64,000 nt of DNA from Alkalibacterium putridalgicola. Lineage in GTDB: Bacteria; Bacillota; Bacilli; Lactobacillales; Carnobacteriaceae_A. Positions 53,432 to 62,570 of this stretch are shown piece after piece. Location of the stretch: positions 1-64,000 of the forward strand of contig NZ_FOBL01000011.1 in assembly GCF_900109825.1 (NCBI RefSeq), read 5' to 3'. Under the pieces are notes generated by a model, which searched no databases, was not told where the DNA came from, and saw nothing but the letters and a program-made list of their open reading frames with translations. Position 1 is the first letter of the stretch, and each line of letters begins with the position of its first letter. A program made the position numbers and the translations under genes.

Positions 53432-53863
53432 TTAATCCTGACGTTCGCCGTCTTTTGTGAAGCGGATGACGTTCGTGTCTTTATTATCGGCTATTTCCTT
53501 GGCCCGCTCGACGGCGTCGTTTTTCTTCTCATGCGTTGAGTCCGGTCGCTTGGCTTCTTTGGTCCGCACTTTCCACTCGTCATCTTCAAAATAGACGAGC
53601 ACGTCATTGTCCAGCAGTTCAGCCCGGGCACTCGAGTCATGCTCGTCATTCTCGCTTGGCTGTTCGGCATGTTTATAGGACTTCAGTTCCTCTTTTGAGG
53701 CATCATCCGCCCATTCCTTTGCCTGACTCGTCGCGATCGGGATCGCCCGGTCATCGTCGTATCCTTCCTCGACTAAGGCATTCGCGATATCGATCGCTTT
53801 TTTTCGGACGACCTGGTCCAGATTCTTCATTGAAGCAGGGTAATCATCTAAATTCCATGGCAT
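53432..53863 (-). CDS. YdaT-like protein with C-terminal DUF2188
   Basis: The 143-residue protein begins MPWNLDDYPASMKNLDQVVR, then KKAIDIANALVEEGYDDDRAI and PIATSQAKEWA, which is the YdaT/ChaB-like N-terminal helical motif seen in B. subtilis YdaT. The last 50 residues match DUF2188 (DEWKVRTKEAKRPDS, HEKKNDAVERAKEIADNK, VIRFTKDGER). It is small, charged and cytosolic; homologues are general-stress proteins of unknown activity. AAAGGATGA lies before ATG. Confidence 0.8.
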   Translation of the reverse strand: MPWNLDDYPASMKNLDQVVRKKAIDIANALVEEGYDDDRAIPIATSQAKEWADDASKEELKSYKHAEQPSENDEHDSSARAELLDNDVLVYFEDDEWKVRTKEAKRPDSTHEKKNDAVERAKEIADNKDTNVIRFTKDGERQD

Positions 53864-53954
53864 AAACGGTTCATCCTTTCATATTTGTTACTTTCGTTAT
53901 ATCATGAATAGGTAGAAACGTCTAATATAAGCTATAAGAATGAGGGTTAAGCCA

Positions 53955-54782
53955 ATGAAGAAAATAGATAAAGCCAAAGTCTTTTTTCTGGATCATCTGG
54001 AGCTGTTCAGGTGTCCGGTATGTGAAAGTGACTTTATAAATGTGGAAGGGAACCAGCTGATCTGTAGAGAAAAGCATACCTTTGACCTGTCGAAAAAAGG
54101 CACGCTCCACTTTTTACTGAAGCCGTCCAAGTCCGAGTATTCAAGGGAAATGCTGCTTGCAAGACAGCGAATCGCCCAGATGGGTTTCTGGCAGCCGATG
54201 CTGGATATCCTGTACCCTCTGATCGAAACGAAACAGGGTGTGACCCTGGATGTCGGCTGTGGAGAAGGGGCGCACAGTGCCTATCTGAGGGGGAAAGGGC
54301 TGACTGGACCACTGATTGCCTTTGATATTTCTAAAGAAGGCGTCAATCTGGGTGCCGCGACATATGAAGATATCTTTTTTCTGGTTGCCGATCTGGCTCA
54401 CTCGCCTTTTCAGGCCGGACAGTTCGATACCCTGTTGAATATTCTCTCACCGTCTAATTATGATGAATTCAACCGACTCCTGAAACCGGGCGGCCAGGTC
54501 ATCAAAGTGATCCCCGGGTCAGATTATCTCAAAGAACTTCGAGCTTTTCAGCCGGAAGAAAAGCAGTCCTACTCGAATCAGAACGTTAAAGATAAATTTA
54601 TGGAGCATTATAAAAATCCATCTATCCATCCTGTCAACTATACGGTGGATCTGACTGAAGCAGAAGTCAGCGACTTTCTCCAAATGACTCCTTTGGGTTG
54701 GAATATCAATGTTTCGGATACAAATACAGTGTCATTAAAGCAGATCACAGTGGATATGGAAATCCTGGTCGGGAATAAATGA
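53955..54782 (+). CDS. rlmA: RlmA-type 23S rRNA (guanine-N1)-methyltransferase
   Basis: The product is 275 residues from ATG 53955, with GAGGG 8 bases upstream; ATG 53940 lies before that site. An N-terminal zinc finger (FRCPVCESD and CREKHTF) is followed by a Rossmann SAM domain with LDVGCGEGAHSAYL and the later NILSPSNYDEFNRLLKPGG. This layout is that of RlmA(I)/RlmA(II)/TlrB, which methylate G745 or G748 of 23S rRNA. Gram-positive versions usually modify G748, but the position cannot be read from sequence alone. Confidence 0.88.
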   Translation: MKKIDKAKVFFLDHLELFRCPVCESDFINVEGNQLICREKHTFDLSKKGTLHFLLKPSKSEYSREMLLARQRIAQMGFWQPMLDILYPLIETKQGVTLDVGCGEGAHSAYLRGKGLTGPLIAFDISKEGVNLGAATYEDIFFLVADLAHSPFQAGQFDTLLNILSPSNYDEFNRLLKPGGQVIKVIPGSDYLKELRAFQPEEKQSYSNQNVKDKFMEHYKNPSIHPVNYTVDLTEAEVSDFLQMTPLGWNINVSDTNTVSLKQITVDMEILVGNK

Positions 54783-54861
54783 GAATAAAAGGAATGTGGA
54801 ACAATCTTTCAGATAATGAATAAGAATAACTTGTGTTTTATAAACATAAATGTTAAGATGT

Positions 54862-54997
54862 ACTTCATAAGCTGATTTGGTTCATTCGTTTTTATCAGTC
54901 ATCCCATCAGAAGCTGATAAAAATCAGTGACACTCCAAAAGGCTTCATCAACGTACCGTTTCGCAGTGCTAGACACCGAGGCGGTACGTTTTTTTTG
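54862..54997 (+). ncRNA. Candidate structured small RNA ending in a strong terminator
   Basis: After TTGTGT and a weak TAAGAT (-10 like, near 54857) comes a perfect 10-bp hairpin TTTTTATCAG/CTGATAAAAA (54892-54926). The terminator ACGTACCG (54951) / CGGTACGT (54982) follows, with eight T. No open frame is present. The 300-base gap between rlmA and ddl thus may encode a transcript of about 125 nt. It may instead be only the rlmA 3' end. Confidence 0.4.
54950..54997 (+). terminator. Terminator between rlmA and ddl
   Basis: ACGTACCG pairs with CGGTACGT; inside, CG and CCGAGG add weak pairing; TTTTTTTT follows. Confidence 0.88.
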
Positions 54998-55029
54998 CGT
55001 AAAATTATGGAAATCAGTGAACATGACTT

Positions 55030-55057
55030 CTTTCAACTGGTGTGAATAGTGTATAAT
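55030..55057 (+). promoter_or_regulatory. Sigma-A promoter of ddl
   Basis: CTTTCA (55030), 16-base spacer, perfect TATAAT (55052), giving a leader of about 22 bases. Confidence 0.55.
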
Positions 55058-55085
55058 ACGAGTAGAACATAAAAGGAGAATGAAT

Positions 55086-56111
55086 ATGGATATCGTTGTA
55101 TTAGCAGGCGGCTATAGCCATGAGCGTGAAGTGTCGATGAGCTCAGGCAGTTTGATCGCTAACGCTTTAATGAAAAATGGTCACCGCGTTATTTTGCTCG
55201 ACCTCTATTTTGGAACAGATGAAGCCACGACTTTTGACGAGGCTTATAAAAAATTAAGTAAAGACACATACGACTATAAAGTGAAAAGACAGATACCTGA
55301 CATGAACGCGCTGCGTGCTTTAAAAGAAAAACCAGATGAAATGATCGGACATAACGTGATCCCGATCGCCCAGTCAGCTGATCTGGTCTTCCTGTCGCTG
55401 CATGGTGAACTTGGGGAAAATGGTCAACTTCAGGCAGTGTTCGACTTATATGACATCACTTATACAGGTACAGGCTACATAGGCAGTGCGCTTGCCATGA
55501 ACAAGATCCTGGCCAAGGAAGTCATGTCCCAGTATGGAATCCCGACGCCCAAGTGGGAAGTTCTCGGCAAAGATGAGACACCGGAGACAGCTGTTCCCTG
55601 TGTCGTCAAACCTGATGCCAGCGGATCGAGCATCGGCGTGTATCTGGTTGAAAAAGAAGAAGATCTGGATGCTGCGATCACAGACGCAAGAAAGTATTCA
55701 AAAGACGTCTTGATCGAAGAAATGATCCAGGGGCGCGAATTTTCTATCGGTGTGCTGGAAGATCAGGCTCTGCCACCGATCGAGATCATTCCCAAATCTG
55801 GTTTTTACGATTATGAGAACAAGTATCAGGAAGGGGCAACAGTTGAGATCTGCCCCGCTGAAATCAGTGAGGAGCTGACGACAGCTATGCAGGACATGGC
55901 TAAACGCGTGTTCAAGGCCTTGAGGCTGGAATATTATGCACGTATTGACTTTATGGTGTCTGATTCTGAAGATGTTTACTGTATCGAAGCCAATACGCTT
56001 CCGGGCATGACCCCGACGAGTCTTTTCCCACAGGAAGCCGCTGCAGCCGGCATCACGTACAATGAACTATGTGACCGCCTTGCCCAGCTTGCCGCAGATA
56101 AACGCAAATAA
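55086..56111 (+). CDS. ddl: D-alanine--D-alanine ligase
   Basis: This ATP-grasp ligase makes D-Ala-D-Ala for peptidoglycan. The product is 341 residues from ATG 55086, where AAAGGAG is 7 bases upstream; ATG 55080 is too close. Visible sites are VLAGGYSHEREVSMSSG, LHGELGENGQLQAVFDL, VKPDASGSSIGVYL, EFSIGVL, the metal-binding EANTLPGMTPTSLFP and YNELCDRL. The substrate loop has Tyr (YDYENKY) and no vancomycin-type Lac/Ser ligase pattern is obvious, so normal D-Ala-D-Ala is expected. Confidence 0.95.
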   Translation: MDIVVLAGGYSHEREVSMSSGSLIANALMKNGHRVILLDLYFGTDEATTFDEAYKKLSKDTYDYKVKRQIPDMNALRALKEKPDEMIGHNVIPIAQSADLVFLSLHGELGENGQLQAVFDLYDITYTGTGYIGSALAMNKILAKEVMSQYGIPTPKWEVLGKDETPETAVPCVVKPDASGSSIGVYLVEKEEDLDAAITDARKYSKDVLIEEMIQGREFSIGVLEDQALPPIEIIPKSGFYDYENKYQEGATVEICPAEISEELTTAMQDMAKRVFKALRLEYYARIDFMVSDSEDVYCIEANTLPGMTPTSLFPQEAAAAGITYNELCDRLAQLAADKRK

Positions 56112-56214
56112 GGTCTGACTGGCGATAGTTTAAACAAGTATAGGATACTTATTTAAATATCCAGTGAACATACCGAAACCTGTCAACTTTAGAAAAAGAG
56201 AAAGGAGCAGTGTG

Positions 56215-57390
56215 ATGAGTCAGCAGTTAAAAGAGTTAATCAAAGTCAAGGCAGCAGAAATCGGGATCGATAAAATCGGGTTCACCCATGCCGAGCCTTT
56301 TTACTCTCTGGAAGACAAACTCATCAAGCAGCACGCCAAGGGGCATCATTCTGGCTTTGAACATAAGGTCATCGAAGAGCGGATCTACCCGGAAAAAATC
56401 TTTGCGGAACCCAAGTCGATCATCGCGATCGCACTGGCTTACCCGTCAAAAATGCGCAACAAGCCGCCGCGTGTGAAGGGTGAACGAAGGGGAGAATTTG
56501 CCCGTGCCTCCTGGGGGACGGACTATCACTATGTCCTCCAAGACCGTATGGACAAGTTGATCGCGTATATCGAAGAGGTCGCCCCCGGAGAAGTCGCCTT
56601 CAAGCCGATGGTCGATACTGGGGAACTGGTCGACGTTGCTGTTGCCCAGCGTGCCGGCCTTGGCTTTATCGGACGTAACGGCTTACTGATAACAGAAGAA
56701 TTCGGTTCCTACGTTTACCTTGGCGAGATCCTGACCAATATCGATTTTGAGCCGGATGAAGAAGTCGCGTTCGGCTGCGGGGACTGTACACGCTGTGTGG
56801 ATGCCTGCCCGACGGATGCCTTATTGGGTGACGGCCGGATGAATGCCAACCGCTGTCTGTCCTATCAGACTCAGACTAAAGGCTACATGCCTAAAGAATA
56901 TCGCCGGAAGATGGGCCACGTGATTTACGGTTGTGATATCTGTCAGATCGTCTGTCCGTATAACAAAGGCGTCGATTCGCATTTCCACGAAGAGATGGAA
57001 CCCGAGCCTTTCAATACTATGCCTGAACTCAAGCCGCTCCTGACGATCTCCAACCGTGAGTTCAAAGAGACCTTCGGAGATCTGGCGGGGTCATGGCGCG
57101 GAAAGAAGCCGCTTCAGCGGAACGCGATCATCGCCCTGGCTAATTACCGCGACTATTCTGCGGTACCGGATCTTTTGAATGTCATCGATAATGATGTCAG
57201 ACCCATGATCAGAGGAACTGCAGCCTGGGCAATTGCCACGATCACGAAAAAACGCCCCAACGAGGAGATCGTGACCTTCCTTGAAGAGGCCCTTTTAAAA
57301 GAGACGGACGAAGAAACCATTACCGAATTTAAAGAAGCCATAGGTGAAATAAAAGCCCGGCTGAATAAACTGAATGCGAAGGAGAGTTAG
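56215..57390 (+). CDS. queG: Epoxyqueuosine reductase QueG
   Basis: QueG performs the last step of queuosine synthesis in tRNA, using cobalamin and two 4Fe-4S clusters. The product is 391 residues from ATG 56215 (AAAGGAG 9 bases upstream); a GTG at 56164 is in frame but unsupported. The clusters are bound by [16 protein letters not shown] and [11 protein letters not shown]. Cobalamin-domain motifs [13 protein letters not shown] and [10 protein letters not shown] are present. The C-terminus adds HEAT-like repeats (about 300-385), as in Bacillus QueG, which bind tRNA. Confidence 0.95.
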   Translation: MSQQLKELIKVKAAEIGIDKIGFTHAEPFYSLEDKLIKQHAKGHHSGFEHKVIEERIYPEKIFAEPKSIIAIALAYPSKMRNKPPRVKGERRGEFARASWGTDYHYVLQDRMDKLIAYIEEVAPGEVAFKPMVDTGELVDVAVAQRAGLGFIGRNGLLITEEFGSYVYLGEILTNIDFEPDEEVAFGCGDCTRCVDACPTDALLGDGRMNANRCLSYQTQTKGYMPKEYRRKMGHVIYGCDICQIVCPYNKGVDSHFHEEMEPEPFNTMPELKPLLTISNREFKETFGDLAGSWRGKKPLQRNAIIALANYRDYSAVPDLLNVIDNDVRPMIRGTAAWAIATITKKRPNEEIVTFLEEALLKETDEETITEFKEAIGEIKARLNKLNAKES

Positions 57391-57391
57391 T

Positions 57392-57901
57392 GTGACGAAT
57401 CATATCGCTTTATTTGAACCACTCATTCCGGCAAATACAGGAAATATCTCACGGACCTGTGCCGGAACGAATACCCAGCTCCATCTGATCGAGCCGCTGG
57501 GATTTAAAACGGACGATAAGCACTTGAAGCGTGCCGGTCTGGATTACTGGGACAAAGTGGGGATCCACTACCATAAGGATCTGGAGGCGTTTCTGGAAAT
57601 CGTCGGGGACAGTCCGCTTTATCTGATTTCCAAATTTGCTGACAGAGTCTACTCCGATGTTGATTTTACGGATACATCAAAAGATCATTACTTCCTGTTT
57701 GGCAAGGAAACGACCGGACTGCCGAAAGAATTCATGCAGGAGAACCGCGACAAAGCGCTGCGTATCCCGATGAATGACGAGCATGTCCGCTCACTCAACC
57801 TCTCGAATACAGCAAACATCCTGATTTATGAAGTCCTGCGTCAGCAGGATTTTGCCGGACTCGAAAAAGTCCATACGTACGAGAATGATAAACTGAAATA
57901 A
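57392..57901 (+). CDS. trmL: tRNA (cytidine/uridine-2'-O)-methyltransferase TrmL
   Basis: This SPOUT methyltransferase modifies the wobble base of tRNA-Leu isoacceptors. The product is 169 residues from GTG 57392, one base after the queG stop, with AAGGAGAG upstream; an ATG at 57374 overlaps queG. Motifs are [33 protein letters not shown], and [20 protein letters not shown], which forms the trefoil knot. queG and trmL together make a wobble-modification pair. Confidence 0.93.
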   Translation: MTNHIALFEPLIPANTGNISRTCAGTNTQLHLIEPLGFKTDDKHLKRAGLDYWDKVGIHYHKDLEAFLEIVGDSPLYLISKFADRVYSDVDFTDTSKDHYFLFGKETTGLPKEFMQENRDKALRIPMNDEHVRSLNLSNTANILIYEVLRQQDFAGLEKVHTYENDKLK

Positions 57902-57917
57902 ATCAGAAGTTTAAAAA

Positions 57918-57980
57918 CGGCAGCAGCTGAATTTTTCTCTCTAATGGGAGAGATACGTTCAGCTGCTGTCGCTTTTTTTA
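57918..57980 (+). terminator. Terminator of the queG-trmL unit
   Basis: GGCAGCAGCTGAA pairs with TTCAGCTGCTGTC, with an inner TCTCTC/GAGAGA stem, followed by seven T. The rest of the gap, 57981-58347, is AT-rich and shows no gene, repeat array or clear promoter. Confidence 0.92.
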
Positions 57981-58347
57981 TTGAATAATATTAGAATGAA
58001 TAAGCTGGGTGTTTCGATCGCACATCTAAAAATTATAATGCTTAAAGTCATTGACGATTCATGATGAGCAGCAGGCAGTTATTATGTCTTCTTGTTCATT
58101 AACCTTCTATTTATTTAGAAAAGTATAGGATAAAACATTACATATTTCACTCGAAATGACACACTGATGTAAAGATAAGACAAAAGAAATACAGAACAAC
58201 TAAATGGGAATGACAAAACGAGTCAAACTGTTTTATTTTGAGTCGGACGTGGTAAGATACATACGGTTATAAAATCTTTCTGTAACATGATTAATACCAT
58301 CGTCTATATTTTTATTAAAAAAATAACACTTAAAGGAGATCGAATGA

Positions 58348-59319
58348 ATGACTATCCACAAGCACACATGGTTTAAAGCAGGACTGACCTTATCAGCAGC
58401 CGGTTTATTTTTACTGAGCCCCGATTCAGAAGTTAGCGCCAGCCAAAAATGGGTCCCGCGTACTGTTCTGGAAATCGAAAATGATATCAATAAGGCAAAA
58501 GAGACAACGAATTATAACGAAGAGCCGTTCAAGTATACGGTCAAATGGGGAGACACTCTTTGGGGCGTGTCACAAGCAACGGACATTTCTGTCGACAAAC
58601 TGGCAAAAGTAAATGACATTGACAACCCGAACCTGATCATTGCCGGCTCGACTGTATATGTCACCGATGACTTGTCTGTGGTTTCCGTTCAAAATGATGA
58701 GGAAGTCGTCAGTTATGACGTCTCTTCAGATGATGTAATGGAAACTGAAACGCCGGCAGATGTAGCGAAAGCTCAAGACAATAAAAAAGCAGAAGAAGAA
58801 GAAGAAGCGCAAGCCGCCGCTGAACAGAAGGCTGAAGAAGAGGCTGCTGCCCAAGCTGCCGCTGAACAGAAGGCCGAAGAAGAGGCCGCTGCTCAAGCTG
58901 CTGAGCAAGCAGCCGAAGAAGAAGCCGTTGCCCAAGCTGCAGCTGAACAAGCAGCTGAAGAAGAAGCTGCCGCCCAAGCCGCAGCTGAACAAGCAGCTGA
59001 AGAAGAAGACACTGCCCAAGATGCAGCAGAATCAGGTACATGGATGTCAGTTGAAGCCACAGCTTATTCTAGACATGAGCCAGGTCTAACTAACTTTACC
59101 TTTACAGGAATTGATTTAAGAGAAAATACACGTGTGATCGCCGTCGATCCAGACGTTATCCCATTAGGAACAGAAGTATTCATCCCAGGATATGGTGAGT
59201 ACATTGCTGGTGATACCGGTGGGGCGATCAATGGAGAGATTATCGACTTACACATGGAAGACTTAGAAGAGATGAGACAGTTTGGCCGTCGTCAAATAGA
59301 TATAAAAATCTTAGACTAA
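58348..59319 (+). CDS. Secreted LysM-3D domain cell-wall protein (YocH-like)
   Basis: The 323-residue protein has a signal peptide (KAGLTLSAAGLFLLSPDSEVSA, about 9-31) with a likely cut after SASA-type residues. One LysM follows (about 60-110; YTVKWGDTLWGVSQAT). Next is an Ala/Glu-rich coiled linker of near-tandem 13-mers (about 145-228), then a C-terminal 3D domain (about 235-323) with the three Asp in AVDPDVIPLGTEVFIPGYG, AGDTGGAI and IDLHM. 3D domains resemble MltA-type lytic transglycosylases. The layout is that of B. subtilis YocH, a wall-turnover enzyme. AAAGGAG precedes ATG. Confidence 0.88.
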   Translation: MTIHKHTWFKAGLTLSAAGLFLLSPDSEVSASQKWVPRTVLEIENDINKAKETTNYNEEPFKYTVKWGDTLWGVSQATDISVDKLAKVNDIDNPNLIIAGSTVYVTDDLSVVSVQNDEEVVSYDVSSDDVMETETPADVAKAQDNKKAEEEEEAQAAAEQKAEEEAAAQAAAEQKAEEEAAAQAAEQAAEEEAVAQAAAEQAAEEEAAAQAAAEQAAEEEDTAQDAAESGTWMSVEATAYSRHEPGLTNFTFTGIDLRENTRVIAVDPDVIPLGTEVFIPGYGEYIAGDTGGAINGEIIDLHMEDLEEMRQFGRRQIDIKILD

Positions 59320-59340
59320 GTTATGATTTTGCTATGAAAC

Positions 59341-59372
59341 AAGCACAGGCTAAAATTGTCTGTGCTTTTTTT
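59341..59372 (+). terminator. Terminator of the LysM-3D gene
   Basis: AAGCACAG pairs with CTGTGCTT around an 11-nt loop, followed by a T run. Confidence 0.9.
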
Positions 59373-59520
59373 ATAGGGAAGAATCCGCGTACGAGGATCG
59401 GCATACAAATGCGGTCCGTTCCAGATATAGATAGTGCCATATGGAACTTTACACACGGTGATGTTAACGGACGGTTAATAAATCGATTTATTTACCTCCT
59501 ACCCGATTTTCAAGAATGAA

Positions 59521-59544
59521 TGATCAGGCAGTCTTGCCTGATCA
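59521..59544. repeat. Perfect 10-bp hairpin in the LysM-3D/argS gap
   Basis: TGATCAGGCA and its complement TGCCTGATCA surround the loop GTCT. No T run follows on either strand, so it is not a standard terminator. The arm contains the palindrome TGATCA. Between the terminator and this site (59373-59520) I see no gene. Confidence 0.6.
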
Positions 59545-59614
59545 GGACCGAATTAAAAACGATCTATGCTCGGTGAAGGAGAAACTTTAATGAACTTGAT
59601 ATGTATAGAGATTG

Positions 59615-60012
59615 AGTTCATAAAATCTGTTTGTTGTTCTATGAACCCAGTTTTTTATAATAGAAGAGTTGATAGAAAATCGGGTACCTTCTATCAACTC
59701 TTCTTATTGTAAGGCTGGGAGTTACTAAAAGAAGGGCTTTCTTCTTGTAACTGAAATTCCAATATGAGCCAGGTTGCTAAAAGAAGGGGGGTTCTTTTAG
59801 TAACTTACACCGGATTCCCAAAATAGTTAATAGAAGAAGAGGCATCTTCTAGCAGCCCGGTTCCTTCAAAAAAATCAGTTGCTAAAACACGCCCAATCTT
59901 TTAGCAAGTCATAAAAACAATAGGAATGAGTTAACATAAGAAATCATCAGTTCTAAAAGTCCACACAAAATAAGTGGGGAGTTCATAAAGCACTGACCCT
60001 CTTCTAAATGAT
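59615..60012. repeat. Intergenic palindrome array 6 (51-53 bp pitch, co-varying arms)
   Basis: Units begin at 59615, 59667, 59720, 59772, 59825, 59877, 59929 and 59980 (steps 52, 53, 52, 53, 52, 52, 51). The arms pair within each unit while differing between units: GTTCATA/TATGAAC (unit 1), AGTTGATAGAA/TTCTATCAACT (unit 2, 11 of 11), GTTAC/GTAAC (unit 3), GTTGCTAAAAGAA/TTCTTTTAGTAAC (unit 4), TTGCTAAAA/TTTTAGCAA (unit 6). Units 7 and 8 are weak. It lies between convergent genes, as array 5 does. Confidence 0.9.
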
Positions 60013-60020
60013 CGCACATA

Positions 60021-60058
60021 AAAACCGGCATCCCACTTAGAAAGTAGAGATGCCGGAT
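60021..60058 (-). terminator. Terminator of argS
   Basis: On the minus strand CCGGCATC pairs with GATGCCGG, followed by TTTTTATG. Confidence 0.88.
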
Positions 60059-60069
60059 ACTATTTAATA

Positions 60070-61764
60070 TTACATTTCGTTTGGTGCTTCCACGCCTAAG
60101 ATACGCAGATCTTCTTTCAATACTTCTGTTACAGCAAAAACAAGAGCCAGACGGGCGTCTTTTTCCTCATGCTCGTCCAAAACACGGACATTTGCATAGA
60201 AACGGTTGAAGGACTGAGCTAAATGGATCGCATGCTTGGCGATGATCGACGGTTCGTAGTTATCGAATGCACGTTTCACCGTATGCGGATATTCCTGAAG
60301 CAATTTGATGACTTCCCAGCTGTATTCGTCACTGAGTCCGAAATCATTAGACGCATCGAAGTCAGATACTCCGGCTTTATTCAAAATGCTCATGGCACGT
60401 GCACGGGTGTACTGGACGTAAGGACCGGTTTCGCCTTCGAATTGGACTACTTCTTCGATCGTAAAGTCGAAGTTGTTCAGACGGTCGTTCTTCAAGTCAT
60501 GGAAAACGACAGCTCCGACACCGACTTGTTCCGCCACTGTTTCTTTGTTCGGCAGCTCGGGATTTTTCTCTTCGATCTGCTTAAGGGCGAGAGAGCTCGC
60601 TTCATTCAGGACTTCTTCAAGCAGGACGACTTTCCCTTTACGGGTAGAGAGTTTCTTGCCGTCTTTGGTGATCAGACCGAACGGGATATGGTGGATATCA
60701 TCGGACCACTCAAAGTCAGCTTCTTTCAATACAGCTTTCAACTGTTTGAAGTGGTTGGACTGTTCCTGACCGACCACGTAGAGAGCCTGTGCGAAGTCGT
60801 AGGTATTCTTTCTGTATAAGGCAGCAGCCAAGTCACGCGTCATGTACAAGGTCGCGCCGTCTGACTTCATGATCAACGCCGGGTTCAGGTCATACTTTTC
60901 AAGGTCAACAATGTGAGCGCCTTGATCAGCAGATAAGAGGTGTTTGTCGTCCAGGATCTTGACAACTTCTTCCATCTTGTCATTGTAGAAAGCTTCGCCA
61001 TTCGTGGAATCGAACGTAATATTCAAGCGGTCATAGACTTTGTTGAATTCATTGAGTGATTCTTCTCTGAACCATGTCCATAATTCAACAGCCTCAGGAT
61101 TGCCGTCTTCCAGTTTTCTGAACCATAAGCGGCCTTCATCTTCAAGTGATGGATCGTCTTCAGCTACGGTATGGAATTTCACGTACAAACGCAAGAGTTC
61201 TTTGATCGGGTCTTTTCTGACGTCTTCTTCAGATCCCCATTTTTTATAAGCGGTGATCAGTTTACCGAACTGTGTGCCCCAGTCGCCCAAGTGATTGATG
61301 CGGATAGGGGTGTAGTCCACTTTTTCAAAAATATTGGCTAAAGAGTTCCCGATTACGGTCGAACGCAGGTGGCCCATGGACATCGGTTTAGCGATATTGG
61401 GTGAAGACATGTCGATCGGGACATTGCCGCCGTTACCGATCTTCAAGTTGCCGAAGTTATTTTTTTCTGAAACAACTTCTTTCAGGACAGCACTTGAGAC
61501 CGTTTCTTTTTTAAGGAAGAAGTTGATGTAAGGTCCGACGATCTGTTTGCGGTCGATAAGCGGGGAAGAGATGCTTTCGCCGACTTCCTGAGCGATCTGG
61601 GCCGGATTCTTTCTGAATAATTTCGCCAGCTGGAAAGTAGGGAAAGCGACGTCCCCGTGATCCGTATGTTTAGGCTTTTCGAGCAGATCCTTGATTTCAT
61701 TCAATTCCAGGTTTTCGTGCAGTTGTTCATGTATAGCTTCAGCAATGATTTGTTTATAGTCCAT
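60070..61764 (-). CDS. argS: Arginyl-tRNA synthetase
   Basis: This 564-residue class Ia synthetase charges tRNA-Arg. The N-terminal Add-1 domain (about 1-110) is followed by the HIGH-type motif [17 protein letters not shown] (here MGHL) near residue 120. A core [15 protein letters not shown] and the KMSKS-region equivalent [19 protein letters not shown] follow. The C-terminal anticodon-binding helices carry [16 protein letters not shown] lies 11 bases before ATG. It is divergent from argR, its own promoter is at 61889-61917, and the leader is about 118 bases with no T-box. Confidence 0.96.
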   Translation of the reverse strand: MDYKQIIAEAIHEQLHENLELNEIKDLLEKPKHTDHGDVAFPTFQLAKLFRKNPAQIAQEVGESISSPLIDRKQIVGPYINFFLKKETVSSAVLKEVVSEKNNFGNLKIGNGGNVPIDMSSPNIAKPMSMGHLRSTVIGNSLANIFEKVDYTPIRINHLGDWGTQFGKLITAYKKWGSEEDVRKDPIKELLRLYVKFHTVAEDDPSLEDEGRLWFRKLEDGNPEAVELWTWFREESLNEFNKVYDRLNITFDSTNGEAFYNDKMEEVVKILDDKHLLSADQGAHIVDLEKYDLNPALIMKSDGATLYMTRDLAAALYRKNTYDFAQALYVVGQEQSNHFKQLKAVLKEADFEWSDDIHHIPFGLITKDGKKLSTRKGKVVLLEEVLNEASSLALKQIEEKNPELPNKETVAEQVGVGAVVFHDLKNDRLNNFDFTIEEVVQFEGETGPYVQYTRARAMSILNKAGVSDFDASNDFGLSDEYSWEVIKLLQEYPHTVKRAFDNYEPSIIAKHAIHLAQSFNRFYANVRVLDEHEEKDARLALVFAVTEVLKEDLRILGVEAPNEM

Positions 61765-61888
61765 ATAAAAGACCTCCAGTAGTTGATTTCTGACCCTTAA
61801 CGATTTAATACGTGCATAAAAAAAGGGCAGTTATTTTGAATAGTCAAAAGTCACGCCGTTTCTGATTACATAAGTATTAAGCACTTGT

Positions 61889-61917
61889 ATTATAGCAAAG
61901 CTTCAGGTGACTAGCAA
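61889..61917 (-). promoter_or_regulatory. Sigma-A promoter of argS
   Basis: On the minus strand TTGCTA, a 17-base spacer, then perfect TATAAT. The predicted start is near 61882. Confidence 0.75.
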
Positions 61918-62054
61918 GATTTTATGTTGAAAGACGTTTTATTTTTAATGATTCCAATGTAGAAGATATTGTGAATATGTGATGAATGTTTATGCGAAAT
62001 AAGGTATAATAGTTTAATACATATATATATTAACTTATAGGAAGCAGGGAGGAT

Positions 62055-62516
62055 ATGCGAAAATCAGAAAGACAGATGCTGATCAAACAGATCATACTGA
62101 ATAATGAAGTATCTACACAGGATGAACTGCTGGCGTTTTTACACGAGAAAGGCGTCACAGCCACACAGGCAACGATATCCAGGGACATCAAAGAACTGAA
62201 CCTGGTCAAAACACCTTCGGGAGATGGCGGGATAAAGTACACTATCTACCAGAACAACCAGGTGACCCTGGAAGAAAAACTGGATTCAACGATAAAAAGT
62301 GTCGTGACAAACGTGACCCTTGTCCAGTTCCTCAATGTTGTAAAAACATTGCCCGGAAATGCGCACGTTATAGGTGCATTGATCGACGATATCCATTATC
62401 CTGAAATAGTAGGAACAGTTGCGGGAAATGACACGATCATTCTGATTTCAAAAACCAGTGAAGAAGCGGAAGGCGTGTACCGGCATTTTGACGGTGTCTT
62501 ACAGGAACTGGAATAA
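62055..62516 (+). CDS. argR: Arginine repressor ArgR
   Basis: This 153-residue arginine-responsive regulator has an N-terminal winged helix (about 1-70; RQMLIKQIILNNEVSTQDEL and VTATQATISRDIKELNLVK) and the C-terminal hexamerising, arginine-binding domain (about 80-150) with LPGNAHVIGALIDDIHYPEIVGTVAGNDTI (seen in parts) including the Asp pair. A TATAAT at 62005 and a GGGAGG ribosome site precede ATG. It is divergent from argS, so the shared 290-base region is a natural place for ARG boxes, though none is clear. Confidence 0.93.
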   Translation: MRKSERQMLIKQIILNNEVSTQDELLAFLHEKGVTATQATISRDIKELNLVKTPSGDGGIKYTIYQNNQVTLEEKLDSTIKSVVTNVTLVQFLNVVKTLPGNAHVIGALIDDIHYPEIVGTVAGNDTIILISKTSEEAEGVYRHFDGVLQELE

Positions 62517-62570
62517 GAATGAGCTATCACGGAAAACGAGATAATGAGATGGAGAAAAGGAGACTGAATC

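Noticed and set aside
54930-54997. tracrRNA-like tail
   Set aside because: The 3' end recalls the last hairpin of Cas9 tracrRNA, but there is no anti-repeat, repeat array or cas9; a normal terminator is enough.
58709-59041. Antisense Leu/Gln-rich open frame
   Set aside because: It is the complement of the Ala/Glu repeat of the LysM-3D gene with no ribosome site.
61765-61885. T-box leader before argS
   Set aside because: The leader is long enough, but the T-box core (AGGGTGGNACCGCG) and a terminator/antiterminator pair are absent.
61921-62054. ARG boxes between argS and argR
   Set aside because: AT-rich half-sites resembling TGAAT occur, but no pair makes an acceptable 18-bp ARG box.
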